Assembly (NCBI GenBank): GCA_965277425.1 | Contig: CBDICR010000004.1 | Coordinates: 186,001 to 250,000 of the forward strand | Length of the DNA: 64,000 nt | Direction of reading: 5' to 3' | Origin: Poindextera sp965277425 | GTDB taxonomy: Bacteria > Pseudomonadota > Alphaproteobacteria > Caulobacterales > Caulobacteraceae | Part shown: positions 61,094 to 64,000 of the stretch, piece by piece | How positions within the stretch are numbered: position 1 is the first letter of the stretch | How the letters are laid out: each line of letters opens with the position of its first letter | Translations under genes and position numbers: made by a program | Notes under the pieces: model-generated | Told to the model about the DNA's origin: nothing | Database searches by the model: none | What the model saw: only the letters and a program-made list of their open reading frames with translations

Positions 61094-62311
61094 TCAGCTC
61101 ACGGCGCCGGTCATCTCGGGCAGGTTCAGGATTCGCTTGGCGATGATGTTGTTCTGGATCTCCTGGCTACCGCCATAGATCGAGCCGGCCTTGCCGGCCA
61201 GCCAGCCGCGGACCGCCGCCAGTTCGTCGGCCTCGAACCCCTCGCCCTCCCAGCCCAGGCCATTGGCGCCCAGGATCTCGACCGTCAGCTCCGAACGGTC
61301 CTGCATGGTCTTCATGCTGACGTTCTTCATGATCGAGGTGGCCGCGCTCGGGCCGGAATTGCCGCGGGTCTCGGCGGCGGCGCGGCGCACGGTCAGGCGC
61401 AGGGCCTGCTCCTCCATCTTGTGGGCGATCAGGCGCGCGCGCAGGTCGGCGTCGGCCAGCCGGCCGGTCTCGTCGACCCCGACATAGGTCTTGGCCAGTT
61501 CGGCCACCCCCGCGCTCGCGCGCTCGCCGGTCTGGGCGCCCAGACGGTTGCCCATGCCGTTGCGCTCGTGCTGCAACAGCCGCTTGGCGATCGGCCAACC
61601 GCCGTTGAGCTGACCGACCAGGTTCTCTTTCGGCACTTTCACGTCGGTGAAGAAGGTCTCGCACTGGCCCGAGGCGCCGGAAATCATCTTGATCGGCCGC
61701 GCCTCGACGCCTGGCGAATGCATGTCGATCAAGAGGAAGCTGATGCCTTCGTGCTTCTTGCTGGTGTCGGTGCGCACCAGGCAGAAGCACCAGTCGGCGA
61801 ATTGCGCGCCGGAGGTCCAGATCTTCTGGCCGTTGACCAGATAGTGATCGCCCTTGTCCTCGGCCTTGGTGGTCAGCGAGGCCAGGTCCGATCCTGAGCC
61901 GGGCTCGGAAAAGCCTTGGCACCAGCGCAGCTCGCCGCGGCAGATCGGTGGGAAGTGTTTCAGCTTCTGCTCTTCATTGCCGTATTCCAAAAGGGTGTGG
62001 CCGAACATGCCCGGGCCCATGCCCTGGATCGGGTTGCGCGCGCCGATGCGGTTCATCTCCTCGGCCAGCACGCGCGCCTCGGCCTGGCTGAGGCCGCCGC
62101 CGCCATAGGCTTTCGGCCAGGTGGGCGTGCCCCAGCCCTTTTCGCCGATGCGCCGGGTCCAGAGCTTCATGTCCTGGCTCGGCGGCAGGCCCATATTGGC
62201 CTCCGTCAGCTCCGGCTGGTTTTTCGCCAGCGCCGGCGGGAAGTTCTCCGCCAGCCATTCGCGCGCCTCGTTGCGGAAGGCCTCGAGTTCGTTGGACCCA
62301 AAATCAGCCAT
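61094..62311 (-). CDS. Acyl-CoA dehydrogenase
   Basis: A 405-residue flavin dehydrogenase introducing a 2,3 double bond into acyl-CoA. FAD/substrate region RWCQGFSEPGSGSDLASLTTKAEDKGDHYLVNGQKIWTSGAQFADWCFCLVRTD, then FTDVKVPKENLVGQLNGGW and the C-terminal helical bundle ending GKAGSIYGGSQEIQNNIIAKRIL with the conserved GGSQEIQ. ATG 62311 follows GGGAG by about 10 bp; GTG 62320 is an alternative. Followed by the acyl-CoA synthetase after 4 bp. Substrate unknown; steroid and branched-acid FadEs look similar. Confidence 0.92.
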   Translation of the reverse strand: MADFGSNELEAFRNEAREWLAENFPPALAKNQPELTEANMGLPPSQDMKLWTRRIGEKGWGTPTWPKAYGGGGLSQAEARVLAEEMNRIGARNPIQGMGPGMFGHTLLEYGNEEQKLKHFPPICRGELRWCQGFSEPGSGSDLASLTTKAEDKGDHYLVNGQKIWTSGAQFADWCFCLVRTDTSKKHEGISFLLIDMHSPGVEARPIKMISGASGQCETFFTDVKVPKENLVGQLNGGWPIAKRLLQHERNGMGNRLGAQTGERASAGVAELAKTYVGVDETGRLADADLRARLIAHKMEEQALRLTVRRAAAETRGNSGPSAATSIMKNVSMKTMQDRSELTVEILGANGLGWEGEGFEADELAAVRGWLAGKAGSIYGGSQEIQNNIIAKRILNLPEMTGAVS

Positions 62312-62506
62312 CAAATTCACTCCCTGAAAAATGCACGGCGGCGTGATCCGCCACTCGGTTCAAATTCGTTGATGTCCAATTGTGGAATTTGGCCCTGGAC
62401 CCTGTCAACGCAATAGGTGAGGCCAGGACATGGAACGCTCGTGTAGGCTGGCCTTTCGCTGCCCGCCTGCCCGGATCACGACGAGTCCATCGCGATCATT
62501 TCCTAA

Positions 62507-62562
62507 GCCCGCAGCGAGATGCGGGCGGAAAACCGCTTCGCACTTTTCCTCATCCCGCTCTA
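62507..62562. repeat. Palindromic repeat that received the IS
   Basis: Two hairpins in a row: GCCCGC 62507-62512 with GCGGGC 62521-62526, then GGAAAA 62527-62532 with TTTTCC 62544-62549. The core GGAAAACCGCTTCGCAC then TTTTCC is a familiar dispersed intergenic palindrome in alphaproteobacteria (recollection). It ends in CTAG, the IS target. The rest of 62312-62506 is leader DNA of the acyl-CoA dehydrogenase, with nothing else I can name. Confidence 0.5.
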
Positions 62563-62584
62563 GGTCGTGGTGAGGATTTAACCG

Positions 62585-63079
62585 TCAACGCAGTGTTATG
62601 GCGATAGCTGCGATCATGACGAAGCCCATGAAGTTGGCGAGGAGCTTATCGTAGCGGGTTGCGACGCGTCGGAAGTGCTTGAGCTTGTTAAAGAAGCGCT
62701 CGATGAGGTTGCGCTCCTTGTAGAGGATGTCGTCGAAGGGACGCAGCTTCTTGCGATTGGGCCGTGGCTTGATGACAGGCTGGGCGCCTTCCTGAACGAT
62801 GGCTTCGTGGAAGTGCTCGGCGTCGTAAGCGGTGTCGGCGATGACCGATCCTGGAGCGAGGCCGTCTATGAGCTCAGCCGCCCTCAGGACTTCGCCTTGC
62901 TGACCTGGACCGCCGATCAGGCGCATCGGATTACCGAGGGCGTCGGTGGCGGCATGGATCTTGGTGCTCAGGCCGCCACGCGAGCGACCCAACCCCTGGG
63001 CATCAGGCCCCCCTTTTCCTTGCGCGCCCCGGCCGCGTGCTGGTGAGCGCGGACCACCGTGGCGTCGATGCTGACCCAC
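62585..63079 (-). CDS. IS5-family transposase, second frame (OrfB part)
   Basis: Carries the catalytic end of the DDE transposase: SRGGLSTKIHAATDALGNPMRLI, second Asp in GSVIADTAYDAEH and Glu in LIERFFNKLKHFRRVATRY. Its 5' part overlaps the first frame, and real coding starts at the frameshift near 63010-63016; the nominal start at 63079 is only the open frame. The stop lies 3 bp inside the left inverted repeat. Made as a fusion with OrfA. Confidence 0.88.
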   Translation of the reverse strand: MGQHRRHGGPRSPARGRGAQGKGGPDAQGLGRSRGGLSTKIHAATDALGNPMRLIGGPGQQGEVLRAAELIDGLAPGSVIADTAYDAEHFHEAIVQEGAQPVIKPRPNRKKLRPFDDILYKERNLIERFFNKLKHFRRVATRYDKLLANFMGFVMIAAIAITLR

Positions 63080-63357
63080 TCAAGGTCGGCGTCGACACTC
63101 AAGGCATTGAAAATCCACGTCAACACGTCGCGCTCGACCCAATCATAGTAGCGCCGCTTGACTACACGGTAGTCGCCGAACTGCTCCGGCAGGTCGCGCC
63201 AGCGAGCGCCGCTCCTGGCCATCCACAAGATGGCGTCCATGAACAGCCGGTTGTTGGTTCGTGGTCCGCGCTTGCCCTTGCAGCCGCCCGGCATCAAAGG
63301 CGCGATACAAGCCCACTGATCGTCCGTCAGACGATCACAATCACGCTCGGTCATCAT
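62968..63357 (-). CDS. IS5-family transposase, first frame (OrfA part)
   Basis: The N-terminal DUF4096-type domain (LTDDQWACIAPLMPGG, RTNNRLFMDAILWMARSGARWRDLPEQFGDYRVVKRRYYDWVERD) plus the first catalytic Asp in WVSIDATVVRAHQHAAGARKEKGG. Translation alone ends soon after in an unrelated tail. A slippery heptamer at 63010-63016 lets ribosomes move to the second frame and make the full DDE enzyme. Start ATG 63357 or 63354. Confidence 0.9.
   Translation of the reverse strand: MMTERDCDRLTDDQWACIAPLMPGGCKGKRGPRTNNRLFMDAILWMARSGARWRDLPEQFGDYRVVKRRYYDWVERDVLTWIFNALSVDADLEWVSIDATVVRAHQHAAGARKEKGGLMPRGWVARVAA
63010..63016 (-). other. Programmed -1 frameshift site of the transposase
   Basis: On the - strand A AAG GGG, within an A4G6 run, is a X XXY YYZ heptamer in the first frame. 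Slipping -1 joins the GKGG of frame two exactly where IS427-group transposases continue (QGLGRSRGGLSTK). Confidence 0.75.
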
Positions 63358-63451
63358 GGCTGATCCCCAAAAATCAGCCTTTGAATCACTGTTCGCTTGC
63401 GACGTGAATCCGCTAAGCCGTTAAATCCTCACCACGACCTAGGATCGAGCC

Positions 63452-64000
63452 ATGCAACACATCAAATTCGGCCGTACGGGCCTGCGCGTCTCCCGACTTT
63501 GCCTCGGTACCATGACCTTCGGGCTGCAGTGCGACGAGGCGCAGAGCCATTCCATTCTCGACACCGCCGCCGAGGGCGGCATCGACTTCCTCGACACGGC
63601 GGACGTCTATCCGCTGGGCGGCGGCCGGGCGACGGTCGGCCGCACCGAGGAGATCGTCGGCGGCTGGCTGAAGGGAAAGCGGCAGAACTATGTAGTGGCC
63701 ACCAAATGCTTCGGCCAGACCGGCCCCAAGCCCTGGGACCAGGGCATGTCGCGCAAGCACATCCTGGAGGCCATCGACGCTTCGCTGAAGCGGCTCGGCA
63801 CCGACTATGTCGATCTCTACCAGCTGCACGGCGTCGATCCCTCAACGCCGGTCGATGAGGCGCTGGAGGCGCTGGATAGCGTCGTGAAGGCCGGAAAGGC
63901 GCGCTATGTCGGCGTCTCCAACTGGCCGGCCTTCCGCATCGCCCGTGCGCTGGGGCGCGGCGAGATCAACCACTATGCCCGCATCGACTCCGTCCAGCCG
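63452..64000 (+). CDS. Aldo/keto reductase, 3' end beyond the window
   Basis: The first 183 residues of an NADPH-dependent reductase, in frame to the last base. Start MQHIKFGRTGLRVSRLCLGTMTFG; catalytic Asp/Tyr in GGIDFLDTADVYPLGGG, Lys in YVVATKCFG and His in DLYQLHGVDPSTPVDEAL; RYVGVSNWPAFRIARAL follows. Probably about 330-350 residues in full. An IS ends 12 bp before its ATG, so the native promoter is displaced; expression could come from the IS or be lost. The ribosome site GGATCGAG lies after the IS. Confidence 0.93.
   Translation, partial: MQHIKFGRTGLRVSRLCLGTMTFGLQCDEAQSHSILDTAAEGGIDFLDTADVYPLGGGRATVGRTEEIVGGWLKGKRQNYVVATKCFGQTGPKPWDQGMSRKHILEAIDASLKRLGTDYVDLYQLHGVDPSTPVDEALEALDSVVKAGKARYVGVSNWPAFRIARALGRGEINHYARIDSVQP

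Larger units (their letters stand above)
62563..63439 (-). mobile_element. IS5-family insertion sequence (IS427-group type), complete
   Basis: An 877-bp element bounded by perfect 20-bp inverted repeats (62563-62582 and 63420-63439, GGTCGTGGTGAGG inward). A TA (or CTAG) duplication is seen at 62561-62562 and 63440-63441. It encodes a two-frame transposase. It lies between the acyl-CoA dehydrogenase and a convergent-side aldo/keto reductase, only 12 bp before that gene's ATG. Confidence 0.93.

Overview
The window comes from a GC-rich alphaproteobacterium, most likely a Caulobacteraceae member close to Phenylobacterium or Caulobacter. The evidence is the chromosomal core order ptsP, RodZ-like gene, ispG, prfA, prmC, DUF4167 gene, clpB; a concentration of CcrM-type GANTC sites in one promoter; alphaproteobacterial RpoH-type and EcfG-type promoter matches; and a typical accessory set (CaiB/BaiF CoA transferase, acyl-CoA synthetase/dehydrogenase pair, many small catabolic enzymes). 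The genus is inference from gene order and protein character; no database was searched.

Layout. 1-13.1 kb is a housekeeping block on the + strand: PEP-phosphotransferase (cut at the left edge), RodZ-like membrane HTH protein, isoprenoid enzyme IspG, peptide release factor RF1 with its glutamine methyltransferase PrmC, a DUF4167 protein and the disaggregase ClpB. A small - strand glycosyltransferase and hydrolase and a + strand acetyltransferase interrupt it. 13.1-17.5 kb holds two type II toxin-antitoxin pairs (VapBC and HigBA), each with a visible candidate operator, plus a glycine-rich secreted protein, an SDR, a phosphatase-fold protein and a HisE-like enzyme. 17.6-27.6 kb is a mixed region: Na/phosphate cotransporter and MFS transporter, three GNAT or VOC proteins, a thioesterase, a YdeI-like protein divergent from a DUF2239-kinase fusion, a Rieske-FAD oxidoreductase, and a two-gene membrane protein unit.

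27.8-36.4 kb is one tight + strand operon: OmpR-type regulator, histidine kinase, outer membrane lipoprotein, membrane fusion protein, RND pump and an exported YncE-like beta-propeller, all with 4-bp overlaps or a 2-bp gap. 36.4-41.6 kb carries CoA transferase, aldo/keto reductase, a Ca2+-dependent PI-PLC-like protein, and a stress-type unit: a 25-residue membrane peptide plus a membrane protein behind a near-consensus EcfG promoter, divergent from a phasin-like gene with a palindrome upstream.

41.7-57.5 kb is oriented to aldehydes and lipids: DHA2 transporter, PaoABC-type molybdenum aldehyde oxidoreductase, two Tat-type phospholipase C/phosphatase-like enzymes flanking a lipocalin, CDP-diacylglycerol diphosphatase, gamma-glutamyltransferase and a flavin monooxygenase. 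57.5-64 kb has a LysR regulator, a MazG-like/Nudix pair, an acyl-CoA synthetase/dehydrogenase pair and an IS5-family insertion sequence. The IS lies in a palindromic repeat directly upstream of an aldo/keto reductase that runs off the right edge.

The most unusual signals are: a nested inverted-repeat element present twice (between prfA and prmC, and near 59.4 kb); two genes whose conserved N-terminus has no ATG/GTG/TTG start (ATC and ATA are the best candidates); a 24-bp perfect palindrome at the HigBA promoter; the EcfG-controlled micro-peptide; and the DUF2239-kinase fusion. No tRNA, rRNA or CRISPR was seen.
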